From: Flavobacterium sp. UMI-01
Lineage (GTDB): Bacteria; Bacteroidota; Bacteroidia; Flavobacteriales; Flavobacteriaceae
Reading direction: 5' to 3'
Length of the DNA stretch: 51,545 nucleotides
Assembly: GCF_019656315.1 (NCBI RefSeq)
Contig: NZ_BPLU01000010.1
Location: 1 to 51,545, forward strand
The position numbers were made by a program, and so were the translations under genes. Positions 1 to 9,400 of the stretch are shown here, piece after piece. The notes under the pieces were generated by a model that had not been told where the DNA came from, ran no database searches, and saw only the letters and a program-made list of their open reading frames with translations. The stretch's first letter is position 1; each line of letters begins with the position of its first letter.

Positions 1-46
1 GGCAGTAATGTCATAGTCGAGTAGTACTAATAACCTGTAAGCTTAT
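1..46 (+). rRNA. 23S ribosomal RNA, 3' end (partial)
   Basis: The first bases match the conserved 3' end of bacteroidete 23S rRNA: a GTCGAGTAGTACTAATAACC-like stretch followed by GTAAGCTTA. The rest of the gene lies upstream of the window. The mature 3' end is uncertain by a few bases. It is followed by a hairpin-rich spacer and the 5S gene, which is the usual end of an rRNA operon transcribed on the plus strand. Confidence 0.9.
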
Positions 47-57
47 GTACAAATCCT

Positions 58-107
58 GCTCCCGAGCAATCGGGAGCAAGAAACTTTCTAGATTCGCCTA
101 GGCGAAT
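58..107. repeat. Two inverted repeats in the 23S-5S spacer
   Basis: GCTCCCGA-GCAA-TCGGGAGC (58-77) is a perfect 8-bp stem with a 4-nt loop. ATTCGCCTAGGCGAAT (92-107) is a perfect 16-nt palindrome. Both lie just after the 23S end and could be processing hairpins of the rRNA precursor; that role is inferred from position only. Confidence 0.6.
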
Positions 108-158
108 GACAATAATAAATTTTCTTTATCTCAGTATGTTAAGATATTGTGTAATTGT

Positions 159-175
159 TCCCGATAGTTATCGGG
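159..175. repeat. CCCGATA/TATCGGG palindrome before 5S rRNA
   Basis: TCCCGATA-G-TTATCGGGA forms a short near-perfect hairpin just before the 5S gene. A palindrome with the same CCCGAT/ATCGGG arms sits in the leader of the next rRNA operon at 51488-51505, so the same element borders both operons. Confidence 0.6.
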
Positions 176-193
176 ACCCATTGCAAAGCGACC

Positions 194-303
194 TTAAGGT
201 GGTTATTGCGGCGGGGCTCACCTCTTCCCATCCCGAACAGAGTAGTTAAGCCCGCCAGCGCAGATGGTACTGCATTTTGTGGGAGAGTATGTCGCCGCCT
301 TTC
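194..303 (+). rRNA. rrf: 5S ribosomal RNA
   Basis: The segment has the 5S pattern of flavobacteria. The terminal stem AAGGTGG (196-202) pairs with CCGCCTT (295-301, one G-U). The conserved loop reads CCCATCCCGAACAGAG, followed by TTAAGCCCGCC and a late GGGAGAGTA motif. The length of about 110 nt is normal. It follows the 23S end on the same strand and precedes a strong terminator. The exact ends could shift by 2-3 nt. Confidence 0.95.
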
Positions 304-308
304 TTTTG

Positions 309-339
309 AAAACCCTATCCAATCGGATAGGGTTTTTTT
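309..339 (+). terminator. Terminator of the rRNA operon
   Basis: AAAACCCTATCC (309-320), loop AATC, GGATAGGGTTTT (325-336), then a T-run. It is a perfect 12-bp stem only a few bases after the 5S gene, so it is the intrinsic terminator of rRNA operon 1. Confidence 0.9.
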
Positions 340-623
340 GTTTTTATACGAATCAACTTCAAAAGTTGGGGATTTGGCAAAAAGATTGGATAATCTAAAC
401 AGGGAAAAATCAATTTTTCTAACTCCTCTAAATTGCCCTCTAAAAGTTTTGATTTTTGCATTGAAAGACTCCGCTGAAGCATTCGTACTTCTATTATCAA
501 AGTAGTTACTATGATTGGTAATTCATTTTTAATTGTATATTTTTCAATAATTCACAGTATTTTACCTACTATTGTAATAGTTTAGTAACAATGGATTAAA
601 GCATATCTGTATAATGTAGTTGT
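340..623. other. AT-rich spacer, no gene recognised
   Basis: Between the rRNA terminator and the end of the fumarylacetoacetase gene (minus strand) I see no convincing coding region, RNA gene or repeat. Short open frames here show no signal peptide, domain or promoter. Confidence 0.5.
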
Positions 624-1910
624 TTATTTTCTTACAAAGGGAGGGAGTAATTGTGATGAGACTTCTCCAAAACCAATTCTTACTTGGCTGTTTTTACAAA
701 ACCCTTTCATGATAACGGTGTCATTATCGTTAATAAACTTGCGCTCTGTTCCATCGTTTAATGTGATCGGATTTTTTCCACCCCAAGTTAATTCTAGCAT
801 TGAACCGTAACTGTCAGATGTAGGGCCTGAGATAGTGCCGGAACCCATCATGTCTCCTGAGTTTACTCTGCATCCATTTGAAGTATGATGTGTTAGTTGT
901 TGGTTCATTGTCCAATATAAATATTTAAAATTGGATTTAGTTACCACGGTTGGAATTTCGCAATTTTCAGGTTGAATAGCAACTTCTAATTGGATATCAA
1001 AGGTATGTTTGCCTTTTTGTTGTAAATATGGCAATGGGCTTGGATTTTGTTTAGGACTAGAAGTTCTAAAAGGTTCCAATGCATCCATTGTTACAATCCA
1101 AGGTGAAATTGAAGTAGCAAAATTTTTAGATAGAAAAGGGCCTAATGGCATGTATTCCCATTTTAAAATATCTCGGGTACTCCAATCATTTAATAAGACC
1201 ATTCCAAAAATATAATCCTCGGCTTCATTGATAGGTATCATTTCACCCATTATGTTAGCATCGGTAGTGATAAATGCGGTTTCGAGTTCAAAATCTACAC
1301 AACGAGAAGAACCAAAGACAGGGGTGTTTTCTCCATGAGGGAGCGTTTGTCCAATAGGTCTGTGTACGGGGATTCCTGAGGGAATGATGGTCGAACTTCT
1401 GCCATGGTACCCAATAGGCATGTGTAGCCAATTAGGTAATAAAGCGTTTTCAGCATCTCTTACCATTTTTCCCATATTAGTAGCATGTTCTTTACTTGAA
1501 TAAAAATCAGTATAGTCACCAATTAAAACAGGAAGTTGCATTTCGACATCATCAATGTTAAAAATGACAATATCGATGTGTTTTTTGTTATCTCTAAGTT
1601 CAGGATTATTTTCGTCAAAAATATGTGCAATTCGATTTCGTACCAAACGCCATGTTTTTTTTCCATCAGATATGAAATCATTGAGCGTATCTTGCATAAA
1701 CATATCGTCAGTCAATTCAATACCTGAAAAATAATTCATTTGTTGTAGCGCTCCTAAATCAATAGCATAATCGCCTATTCGGGTACCTACCGTTACTACG
1801 TTTTCTTTTGTCAAAAACACACCAAAAGGGATGTTTTGAATAGGGAAATCGCTGTTTTCAGGTACTGAGAGCCAAGATTTTCTTTTGGTGTCGTTAGCAG
1901 ATATTGGCAT
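624..1910 (-). CDS. fahA: Fumarylacetoacetase
   Basis: Hydrolyses 4-fumarylacetoacetate to fumarate and acetoacetate, the last step of tyrosine/homogentisate breakdown, in the cytoplasm. The 428-residue product has the usual length. It carries the full FAH active site: DYTDFYSS with metal ligand D135, catalytic H142 in KEHATN, FELET with E208 and E210, and D242 in NDWSTRD; MPIGYHGR and WEYMPLGPF are also typical. It is transcribed alone, divergently from glyA, from a well-formed promoter at 1942-1971. The other homogentisate-pathway genes are not in the window. The ATG start follows this promoter closely and gives the normal family N-terminus. Confidence 0.95.
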   Translation of the reverse strand: MPISANDTKRKSWLSVPENSDFPIQNIPFGVFLTKENVVTVGTRIGDYAIDLGALQQMNYFSGIELTDDMFMQDTLNDFISDGKKTWRLVRNRIAHIFDENNPELRDNKKHIDIVIFNIDDVEMQLPVLIGDYTDFYSSKEHATNMGKMVRDAENALLPNWLHMPIGYHGRSSTIIPSGIPVHRPIGQTLPHGENTPVFGSSRCVDFELETAFITTDANIMGEMIPINEAEDYIFGMVLLNDWSTRDILKWEYMPLGPFLSKNFATSISPWIVTMDALEPFRTSSPKQNPSPLPYLQQKGKHTFDIQLEVAIQPENCEIPTVVTKSNFKYLYWTMNQQLTHHTSNGCRVNSGDMMGSGTISGPTSDSYGSMLELTWGGKNPITLNDGTERKFINDNDTVIMKGFCKNSQVRIGFGEVSSQLLPPFVRK

Positions 1911-1941
1911 ATTGAGGATTTTTTGTTGAAAATTATTATAT

Positions 1942-1971
1942 CAAATATATCATAATCTAGCTATTTCACAA
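1942..1971 (-). promoter_or_regulatory. Promoter of fahA
   Basis: On the minus strand TTG (1969-1971), a 19-nt spacer, then TATATTTG (1942-1949), an exact match to the Bacteroidetes consensus. It lies back to back with the glyA -7 element at 1983-1990. Confidence 0.75.
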
Positions 1972-1982
1972 ACGTTTTTTTG

Positions 1983-1990
1983 TATTTTTG
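1983..1990 (+). promoter_or_regulatory. -7 element of glyA
   Basis: TATTTTTG fits TAnnTTTG. No TTG is found at the right distance upstream. It lies inside the 5' extension of the open frame, which argues that translation starts downstream at 2016. Confidence 0.55.
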
Positions 1991-2015
1991 CCTCAAATTA
2001 ACTAAATTGATAGAA

Positions 2016-3290
2016 ATGCAACGCGACAAACAAATTTTTGACCTTATTCTTGAAGAACAAGATAGACAAATACACGGATTAGAACTTATTGCCTCTGAAA
2101 ACTTTGTTAGTGACGAAGTAATTGAAGCAGCGGGTTCTGTTTTGACTAACAAATATGCTGAAGGGTATCCAGGAAAAAGATATTATGGTGGTTGCGAAGT
2201 GGTTGATGTCGTGGAACAAATTGCTATTGATAGAGCAAAAGAATTATTTGGAGCGGCTTATGCAAACGTACAACCACATTCAGGATCTCAGGCTAATGCG
2301 TCTGTATTTCATGCTTGTTTACAAGCTGGAGATAAAATTTTAGGTTTTGATTTGTCACACGGTGGGCACTTGACTCACGGTTCGCCTGTAAATTTTTCTG
2401 GTAAAATATACAATCCAGTATTTTATGGTGTTGATAAAGAAACAGGACGTTTGAATTATGATAAAATTCAAGAAATTGCAATTAAAGAGCAACCAAAGTT
2501 AATCATTGCAGGAGCTTCGGCTTATTCACGTGATATGGATTTTGCTCGTTTCAGAGAAATTGCTGATAGTGTAGGTGCTATCTTGATGGCTGATATCTCA
2601 CACCCAGCGGGATTAATCGCTAAAGGGTTATTAAACGATCCAATTCCTCATTGTCATATTGTGACCACTACGACACATAAAACCTTACGTGGCCCAAGAG
2701 GTGGTTTGATATTGATGGGTAAAGATTTTGAAAACCCATGGGGATTGAAAACTCCAAAAGGGGAAATCAGAATGATGTCTTCGTTATTAGACTTAGCTGT
2801 TTTTCCTGGAAATCAAGGTGGACCATTAATGCATATTATTGCTGCTAAAGCGGTAGCTTTTGGAGAAGCTTTACAAGATGAATTCTTTACTTATGCTAGA
2901 CAATTGCAAAAAAATGCTAATGCAATGGCAGATGCTTTTGTAAAAAGAGGTTACGATATTATTTCAGGAGGTACAGACAATCACATGATGTTGATTGACT
3001 TAAGAAACAAAGGTATTTCAGGGAAAGACGCCGAAAATGCCTTGGTAAAAGCTGAAATAACAGTTAATAAAAACATGGTGCCATTTGATGACAAATCGCC
3101 ATTTGTTACTTCTGGTATCCGTGTAGGAACAGCTGCAATTACAACACGTGGTTTGGTTGAAGAAGATATGGAAACAATTGTTGCTATGATTGATAAAGTA
3201 TTGACCAATCATACCAATGAGGATGTTATTGAAGAAGTAGCTGAGCAAGTAAACGAAATGATGAGCGAAAGAGCGATTTTCGTATTTTAA
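2016..3290 (+). CDS. glyA: Serine hydroxymethyltransferase
   Basis: PLP enzyme that interconverts serine and glycine with transfer of the one-carbon unit to tetrahydrofolate. The product (424 aa) is a full-length GlyA. It shows [11 protein letters not shown] near the N-terminus, [15 protein letters not shown], the PLP-binding lysine K222 in [14 protein letters not shown], and the [16 protein letters not shown] region. The frame is open to 1980, but the promoter -7 element falls at 1983-1990 and the family N-terminus begins at [10 protein letters not shown], so the ATG at 2016 is preferred. It appears monocistronic, with 156 bp before the next gene. Confidence 0.96.
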   Translation: MQRDKQIFDLILEEQDRQIHGLELIASENFVSDEVIEAAGSVLTNKYAEGYPGKRYYGGCEVVDVVEQIAIDRAKELFGAAYANVQPHSGSQANASVFHACLQAGDKILGFDLSHGGHLTHGSPVNFSGKIYNPVFYGVDKETGRLNYDKIQEIAIKEQPKLIIAGASAYSRDMDFARFREIADSVGAILMADISHPAGLIAKGLLNDPIPHCHIVTTTTHKTLRGPRGGLILMGKDFENPWGLKTPKGEIRMMSSLLDLAVFPGNQGGPLMHIIAAKAVAFGEALQDEFFTYARQLQKNANAMADAFVKRGYDIISGGTDNHMMLIDLRNKGISGKDAENALVKAEITVNKNMVPFDDKSPFVTSGIRVGTAAITTRGLVEEDMETIVAMIDKVLTNHTNEDVIEEVAEQVNEMMSERAIFVF

Positions 3291-3446
3291 ATTTAGTTTA
3301 AAAGTTTAAATTGTTTAAGGTTTAAAGTTTAAAGGTTTGTGCAAACATAAAGTTGTCACAAAGAATTTGAACTTTAAGCCTTTTCTTTTTATAGAATTAG
3401 CTTTAAACAAAATAAAACTACATTAAACTTTTCAAAACATTAAAAT

Positions 3447-4040
3447 ATGGGCGTATTACGATTACAATTGCCAACCGATCCAAGATGGGTAAATATAGTA
3501 GAGAAAAATATTGAAGAAATCTTGACGGACCATGCTTGGTGTGAGCAAAAAGCGGCAACAAATGCAATTACAATTATCACAAATAATTCTGAGTATCAAG
3601 ATTTAGTTAAAGACCTGTTGGCTTTAGCCAAAGAGGAAATTGATCATTTTGAACAAGTTCATAATTTAATTATTAAAAGAGGATTGAAGTTAGGTCGTGA
3701 GCGCAAAGATGATTATGTAAATGAATTGTACCAATATATGAAACGCAGTAGTGATGGGAGTAGGGTTTCGGGATTGGTAGAAAGATTGCTGTTTTCTGCG
3801 ATGATTGAAGCTCGTAGTTGTGAACGTTTTAAAGTGTTGTCTGAAAATATTCAAGATGAAGAATTGGCTGTATTTTATAGAGAATTAATGGAAAGTGAAG
3901 CGGGTCATTATACGACTTTTATCACTTATGCTCGAAAATACGGAGAAGGGATTGATGTTGAAAAGCGTTGGAGAGAATGGTTGGCTTTTGAGGAATCTAT
4001 CATTACCAATTATGGAAAAGGGGAAACGATTCACGGATAG
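3447..4040 (+). CDS. miaE: tRNA-(ms[2]io[6]A)-hydroxylase, MiaE-like
   Basis: Ferritin-like di-iron monooxygenase that hydroxylates the isopentenyl side chain of the modified adenosine at tRNA position 37. The 197-aa protein is all-helical and has the expected six-ligand pattern: E33, E64-x-x-H67 (EEIDHFEQ), E121 (IEARSCERF) and E151-x-x-H154 (ESEAGHY). MGVLRLQLPTDPRW at the start and the length agree with the family. It follows glyA on the same strand after a 156-bp AT-rich gap, so co-transcription is uncertain. No clear promoter was recognised. Confidence 0.9.
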   Translation: MGVLRLQLPTDPRWVNIVEKNIEEILTDHAWCEQKAATNAITIITNNSEYQDLVKDLLALAKEEIDHFEQVHNLIIKRGLKLGRERKDDYVNELYQYMKRSSDGSRVSGLVERLLFSAMIEARSCERFKVLSENIQDEELAVFYRELMESEAGHYTTFITYARKYGEGIDVEKRWREWLAFEESIITNYGKGETIHG

Positions 4041-4327
4041 TTTTTTAAAATAGGGTAGATAGTTTTTGTTTTTAATACGCTATAAATGCAAGTTCTATGT
4101 GTTTTTATAGTTAATGTATTATGGTTTTTTTGACACAATTAGAGGGGTTAAAAAAAATTAAATGTTTTGGTTTGAAGTTAATCTGCAAAGAAAGTCTCAA
4201 CTACATTAAATAATCATTCATGTTTAAAAAACTACGTCGCTTTATTTATTGCACTATAACTAATATGCTTTTTAATTTCTTAAATAGTTTAAAAAGTATG
4301 CTATTTTGTTGAATGTAAATGTCGTTT

Positions 4328-5713
4328 TTAAACCATGTTTTCTGGTCGAACCCAAGCATCAAATTCTTCCGCAGTAAGATACCCTAAACGAATGGCTTCT
4401 TCTTTAAGAGTGGTTCCGTTTTTGTGAGCGGTTTGAGCAATTTCAGCGGCTTTGTAATAACCAATTTTAGGATTTAATGCTGTAACTAACATGAGTGAAT
4501 TGTCAACTAATTCTTTGATGCGAGCGTAATTTGGAGCTATGCCTTGAGCACAATGAATATCAAATGATACACAGGCATCACCTAAAAGTTGTGCTGATTG
4601 CAGAAAGTTGGCAGCAATCATCGGTTTGAAAACATTTAATTCGTAATGTCCTTGCATACCTCCAATACTAATTGCTGTATCATTTCCTATCACTTGAGCG
4701 CAAACCATAGTCAGAGCTTCACATTGAGTGGGGTTTACTTTTCCCGGCATGATAGAGGAACCGGGCTCGTTCTCAGGAATTACTAATTCGCCAATTCCTG
4801 AACGTGGACCAGAGGCTAACATTCGGATGTCATTACCAATTTTGTTGAGAGCAACGGCTAGTTGTTTTAAGGCACTGTGTGTTTCTACCATGGCGTCATG
4901 AGACGCAAGCGCTTCAAATTTATTTGGGGCGGTAATAAAAGGCAGTCCCGTGAACTGTGCGATGTATTGTGCTACTTTTACATCATAGCCTTTAGGGGTA
5001 TTTAAGCCAGTCCCTACAGCGGTGCCTCCTAAGGCAATTTCAGATAAATGAGGGAGTGTGTTTTTTAACGCTTTTAATCCATGATTGAGTTGAGAAACAT
5101 AGCCTGAAATTTCTTGACCTAATGTAAGTGGCGTTGCGTCCATGAGGTGTGTGCGCCCTATTTTTACAACATCTTTGAATTCAGTAGCTTTGTTGTTGAG
5201 GGTGTTTTTTAGTTGTTCGATTGCTGGGATGGTATGTTCAGTAACTTTTTTATAAGCGGCGATATGCATGGCTGTTGGGAAGGTATCGTTGGATGATTGT
5301 GATTGGTTTACATCGTCATTAACCTTAATGTAAGGAGCATCTTCTCCAATCTTAAAGCCTTTTAGAATTTGTGCTCTATTTGCAATTACTTCATTTATGT
5401 TCATATTGGTTTGTGTTCCAGAACCAGTTTGCCAAATAACTAACGGAAAATGATCATTGAGTTTTCCTGATAAAATTTCATCACATACTAGAGCTATTAC
5501 CTCTCTTTTTTCAGGAGTTAGGATGCCTAAGTCGCAATTGGTATAGGCGGCTGCTTTTTTTAAGTAAGCAAATCCCATAATGATTTCTTTGGGCATTGAA
5601 GCTGGATTTCCTATTTTGAAATTGCTTCTTGACCGTTCTGTTTGTGCACCCCAGTACTTTTCAAATGGGACAGCGATTTCGCCTAGTGTGTCTTTTTCGA
5701 TTCTAAATTTCAT
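4328..5713 (-). CDS. fumC: Fumarate hydratase, class II
   Basis: Converts fumarate and L-malate in the TCA cycle; iron-independent homotetramer of the aspartase/fumarase superfamily. The 461-aa product contains [19 protein letters not shown], the H189 region [16 protein letters not shown], and the superfamily signature [11 protein letters not shown] (residues 318-328) with the catalytic-loop serine S319. Length and start are standard. A -7 element lies at 5787-5794. It is convergent with miaE and divergent from the small membrane protein gene. Fumarate is also the product of fahA, but the two genes have separate promoters. Confidence 0.96.
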   Translation of the reverse strand: MKFRIEKDTLGEIAVPFEKYWGAQTERSRSNFKIGNPASMPKEIIMGFAYLKKAAAYTNCDLGILTPEKREVIALVCDEILSGKLNDHFPLVIWQTGSGTQTNMNINEVIANRAQILKGFKIGEDAPYIKVNDDVNQSQSSNDTFPTAMHIAAYKKVTEHTIPAIEQLKNTLNNKATEFKDVVKIGRTHLMDATPLTLGQEISGYVSQLNHGLKALKNTLPHLSEIALGGTAVGTGLNTPKGYDVKVAQYIAQFTGLPFITAPNKFEALASHDAMVETHSALKQLAVALNKIGNDIRMLASGPRSGIGELVIPENEPGSSIMPGKVNPTQCEALTMVCAQVIGNDTAISIGGMQGHYELNVFKPMIAANFLQSAQLLGDACVSFDIHCAQGIAPNYARIKELVDNSLMLVTALNPKIGYYKAAEIAQTAHKNGTTLKEEAIRLGYLTAEEFDAWVRPENMV

Positions 5714-5786
5714 ACTATTGGGATTTGAGGTTGTTAGTTGTTTTGTTGGATGAAAAAATTGAAGGTTAAGGTCTAAAGTTACTTAT

Positions 5787-5794
5787 CAAAAATA
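5787..5794 (-). promoter_or_regulatory. -7 element of fumC
   Basis: Minus-strand TATTTTTG matches TAnnTTTG, about 75 nt before the fumC ATG. No TTG at the normal spacing was found. Confidence 0.45.
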
Positions 5795-5832
5795 CGGATT
5801 ATTATTTTTTATATAAATTGATTTGGTTTTTA

Positions 5833-5863
5833 TTGTTACAAAAAGATTTAAAGTCTATATTTG
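5833..5863 (+). promoter_or_regulatory. Promoter of the small membrane protein gene
   Basis: TTG (5833-5835), 20-nt spacer, TATATTTG (5856-5863). The last three bases, TTG, look like a start codon in frame with the gene but belong to the promoter; transcription would begin a few bases later. Confidence 0.7.
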
Positions 5864-5890
5864 TGGCTACATTCAAAAATTCCGGAAAAC

Positions 5891-6055
5891 ATGTTTGAAT
5901 TTTCACAGTATTTAGGCTTTTTGCTTTTCTTAACCATTTTAACTATAGGATTTTGGTTAATGTTTTTCTTAGTAGGTTTTCTTCAATATTGGGTTGGAGG
6001 AGCTTTGTGGGAAAGATATAAAGCAAAGAAAGCAAAGAAACAAGAATCACTTTAA
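5891..6055 (+). CDS. Small membrane protein of unknown function
   Basis: The 54-residue product begins MFEFSQYLGF, has one long hydrophobic stretch (about residues 9-37, possibly a helical hairpin), and ends in a basic tail (WERYKAKKAKKQ). I do not recognise a family. The ATG at 5891 is chosen because the in-frame TTG at 5861 is part of the promoter -7 element. It has its own promoter and a strong terminator at 6079-6115, so it is an independent unit. The positive tail predicts a cytoplasmic C-terminus. It lies upstream of the cytochrome c assembly gene, but that link is only positional. Confidence 0.75.
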   Translation: MFEFSQYLGFLLFLTILTIGFWLMFFLVGFLQYWVGGALWERYKAKKAKKQESL

Positions 6056-6078
6056 GATTAATTTGATTTAACACACAA

Positions 6079-6115
6079 AAAAGACCGTTCCAATGTTTTG
6101 GGACGGTCTTTTTGT
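6079..6115 (+). terminator. Terminator after the small membrane protein gene
   Basis: AAAAGACCGTTCC (6079-6091), 8-nt loop, GGGACGGTCTTTT (6100-6112) and a T-run; one G-U pair, otherwise perfect. A-rich on the 5' side too. Confidence 0.88.
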
Positions 6116-6129
6116 ATCTAAGCGTGTTG

Positions 6130-6283
6130 GGTTATGCGTGAGGGATAGAAGTGGAAAGCCCACAAACAAGTGGAGCGCTAGCAGAACTTGTTGAGGACTT
6201 GTAGCGGATAGCCCGACAGCATTCTTAAAATGAGCTTTTATGCACCCACAATTAGGCTCATTTTAAGAATGGTGGCACGCCCA
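6130..6283. repeat. Structured intergenic repeat of the flavobacterial dispersed type
   Basis: About 150 bp with nested inverted repeats and unusually high GC for this genome. AACAAGT (6165-6171) pairs with ACTTGTT (6186-6192) around an AGCGCT core. Then comes GTAGCGGATAGCCCGAC, then a perfect 15-bp inverted repeat ATTCTTAAAATGAGC (6221-6235) / GCTCATTTTAAGAAT (6256-6270). GCGTG near 6136 can pair with CACGC near 6277. The GCGTGAGGGATAGAAG...GCGGATAGCCCGAC...CACGCCC frame is, from memory, common between genes in flavobacteria; its function is unknown to me. Confidence 0.6.
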
Positions 6284-6368
6284 AAAAAAATGAATGAAAA
6301 AGCGGGTTTCGGACTTAATTTTGGATTAAATTAACAACTTGACATCAAAGGGACTGAACATTTTTGAG

Positions 6369-6376
6369 TACTTTTG
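6369..6376 (+). promoter_or_regulatory. -7 element of ccsBA
   Basis: TACTTTTG matches TAnnTTTG 33 nt before the chosen ATG. The nearest TTG upstream (6339-6341) is 27 nt away, longer than normal, so the -33 part is unclear. Confidence 0.55.
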
Positions 6377-6409
6377 TCGCACTTTAAAATTTATAATTTT
6401 CCTTATATA

Positions 6410-9400
6410 ATGGATAAAAAAATAGTTTCATTTTTGTTTTCGACCCGATTAATGGCAGTGCTTTTTTTAACTTTTGCGATTGCCATGGCTACAGGAACTT
6501 TTATCGAAAGTAAATACAACACTGATACGGCGCGAATTTTAGTGTACAATGCTTGGTGGTTTGAGGGTATAATGGTGATTTTTATGCTTAATTTTTTTGG
6601 AAACATTAAGCGTTACCAGTTATGGAAGAAAGAAAAATGGGCTACTTTGTTATTGCATTTGGCTTTTGTGTTTATTTTGCTGGGGGCATTTGTAACGCGT
6701 TATATAAGTTATGAGGGCATGATGCCTATACGTGAAGGGGAAGCTGAGAATCAGTTTTATTCTGATAAAACGTTTTTAACGGTTTTGGTTGATGGGGAAT
6801 ATAAGGGGGAGATGAAGCGTAGAAAGTTTGATAAAGACCTATTGCTTTCGCCAGTAACCGAAAATTATTTTACTCTCTCGGGAGATTTTGATAAAACACC
6901 TTTTGTGGTTGAGTATCAGGATTTCATTATGGGGGCTAAGGAGTATGTGAAAGAGGATAAAAACGGCCATTTATATATAAAATTGGTAGAAGCTGGTAGT
7001 GGTGGTCGTGAAGAGCATTTCCTGAAAGAAGGTGAGGTTCAAAATATTCATAATGTACTATTTGCTTTGAATAAACCTACTGATGGTGCTATTAATATTA
7101 CGACAACCGGGAAAGAATACACGATTCAAACCCCTTTTGAAGGAGGATTTATGCGCATGGCTGATAAATTGCAAGGGAGAGTGGAAAAGGATGTGGTGCA
7201 ACCCTTGATGATGCGTTCGTTGTATAGTATAGGTGAAATGCGTTTTGTGTTTCCTGATCCACCTACTAAAGGTGTGATTGCTTATGAATCTAATAATGAT
7301 TTTAAAGCTAAAGGAGTTGATAACGCTTTGATTGTTAAAATAAAAGCCGAAGGGCAAGAAAAAGTAGTGACACTTGTGGGCTCCAAAGGCAAAATAGGGG
7401 AGCCTGAAACGGTAAAAATAGGGGATAAAGAGTACAGTCTTTTTTACGGTAGTAAAGCGTATGAATTGCCATTCAAAATCAAATTAAATGATTTTATTGC
7501 TGAAAAATATCCAGGTACAGAAAAAAGTTATTCTTCGTTTGAGAGTAAGGTAACGGTACAAGATACGGAACCATTTGATGCGAGAATTTATATGAACAAT
7601 GTATTGGATCATAAAGGGTATCGTTTTTTTCAGTCTTCTTTTTCTCCTGATGAAAAAGGAACTGTTTTATCTGTAAATCATGATTTTTGGGGAACTAATA
7701 TCACTTATCTGGGGTATTTCTTGTTGTTCTTTTCAATGATGGCTATAATGTTTACAAAGCATTCTCGTTTTGCTGATTTAAAACGAAAATTAGAGGTGGT
7801 AAAAGAAAAAAAATCAAAACTCCTTACTCTCGTTGTTTTAATGTTAAGTTTTAATGGTTTTGCGCAAATTCATGACCACGACCACGATCATGATCACGAT
7901 CATGATCACGAGCATTCACAGGAAGAAGCACAAACGGCGCCCATTCGCAAAATGTTGACCTCGAAAGAAGCTGATTCTTTGATTCTCAAGTTTAAAGTTT
8001 CAGAGGGGCATGCGGCTAAATTTGGTCGTTTGATTGTGCAAGATGCAGGTGGTAGGATGAAGCCTATCAATACGTTTTCATCAGAATTATTACGTAAAGT
8101 AAGCCACTCTAATGAGTATAAAGGGATGAACCCTGATCAGGTATTTTTATCGATGTCGCAATATGCAAATTTATGGATACAGGTCCCGATTATTTATATC
8201 AAATCAGGAAACGATAGTATTCGTAAAATTATTGGTGTGGATGCCAAAGCAAAATATGCCCCTTTTATCAAATTTTTTGATGAAAATGGGAATTATAAAC
8301 TTTCGCCTTATCTCGATGAGGCGTATAAAGCAGCTAATCCGAACCAGTTTCAAAAAGATTTTGTCGAAACGGATAAGAAGGTAAATTTGATGGAGTCGGC
8401 ATTGAGCGGCGCTATTATGAAAATTTTCCCAATTCCTAATGATAGCAACAACAAGTGGATTTCGTATATGGAAGTTGGGGCGTCTGGGTTGAAAGGCATG
8501 GATTCTACGTACACCAAAAATGTTTTGCCTTTGTATTTTGGGACACTTGGTAATGCTACTCAGACAAATGATTATAAAAATGCAGATGAGTTGCTGGAAA
8601 GTTTACATGGTTTCCAACGTAAGTTTGGAGAGAAAGTGATGCCTTCAGAAGACAAAGTAACGGCGGAGATTTTGTATAACCAATACGATGTGTTCCAAAA
8701 ACTATCTTACTGGTATATTTATGCTGCAATTTTGATGTTGTTTTTTACCATTATGCAAATTTTTAAAGAACGAAAATTTTTGCACATAGCGGTCAATACC
8801 ATGCATGTTGTCATTGGGTTGTTGTTTGGATTGCACACGTTGGGATTGATTGCTCGCTGGTACATATCGGGACATGCTCCATGGAGTAATGCTTATGAAT
8901 CAATCATTTATATTGCTTGGGCAACTATGTTTTTTGGATTGGCTTTTGATAGAAAATCCAAATTGACAGTGGCTTCATCGGCTTTTGTAACAGCAATGAT
9001 TTTGATGGCTGCTTATATGAATTGGATTGATCCAGAAATTGCAAATTTACAACCTGTATTGAATTCGTATTGGTTGATGATTCACGTAGCAGTTATTGTA
9101 GCAAGTTACGGTCCATTTGCACTAGGTATGATTTTAGGTTTTGTGTCGTTGTTGTTGATCTTTTTTACCAATGAAAAAAATAAAACCAAGATGGATTTAA
9201 ATATCCAGGAGATTACCTATATTAATGAAATGTCTTTGACTATAGGATTGATTTTATTGACTATTGGTAACTTTTTAGGAGGGCAATGGGCTAATGAGAG
9301 TTGGGGACGTTATTGGGGTTGGGACCCTAAAGAAACATGGGCTTTAATTAGTATTATGGTATATGCTTTTGTAATTCATGCTCGTTTTGTTCCTTCTTTA

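Noticed and set aside
155..505. Open frame of 116 codons over the 5S gene and terminator
   Set aside because: It crosses the 5S rRNA and its terminator; composition and position show it is not a gene.
3291..3446. Repeated GTTTAAA words after glyA, considered as a repeat array
   Set aside because: Units are irregular in length and spacing; this is low-complexity AT-rich DNA, not a CRISPR or tandem array.
6339..6376. TTG at 6339-6341 as -33 element of ccsBA
   Set aside because: The 27-nt spacer to TACTTTTG is outside the usual 17-23 nt.
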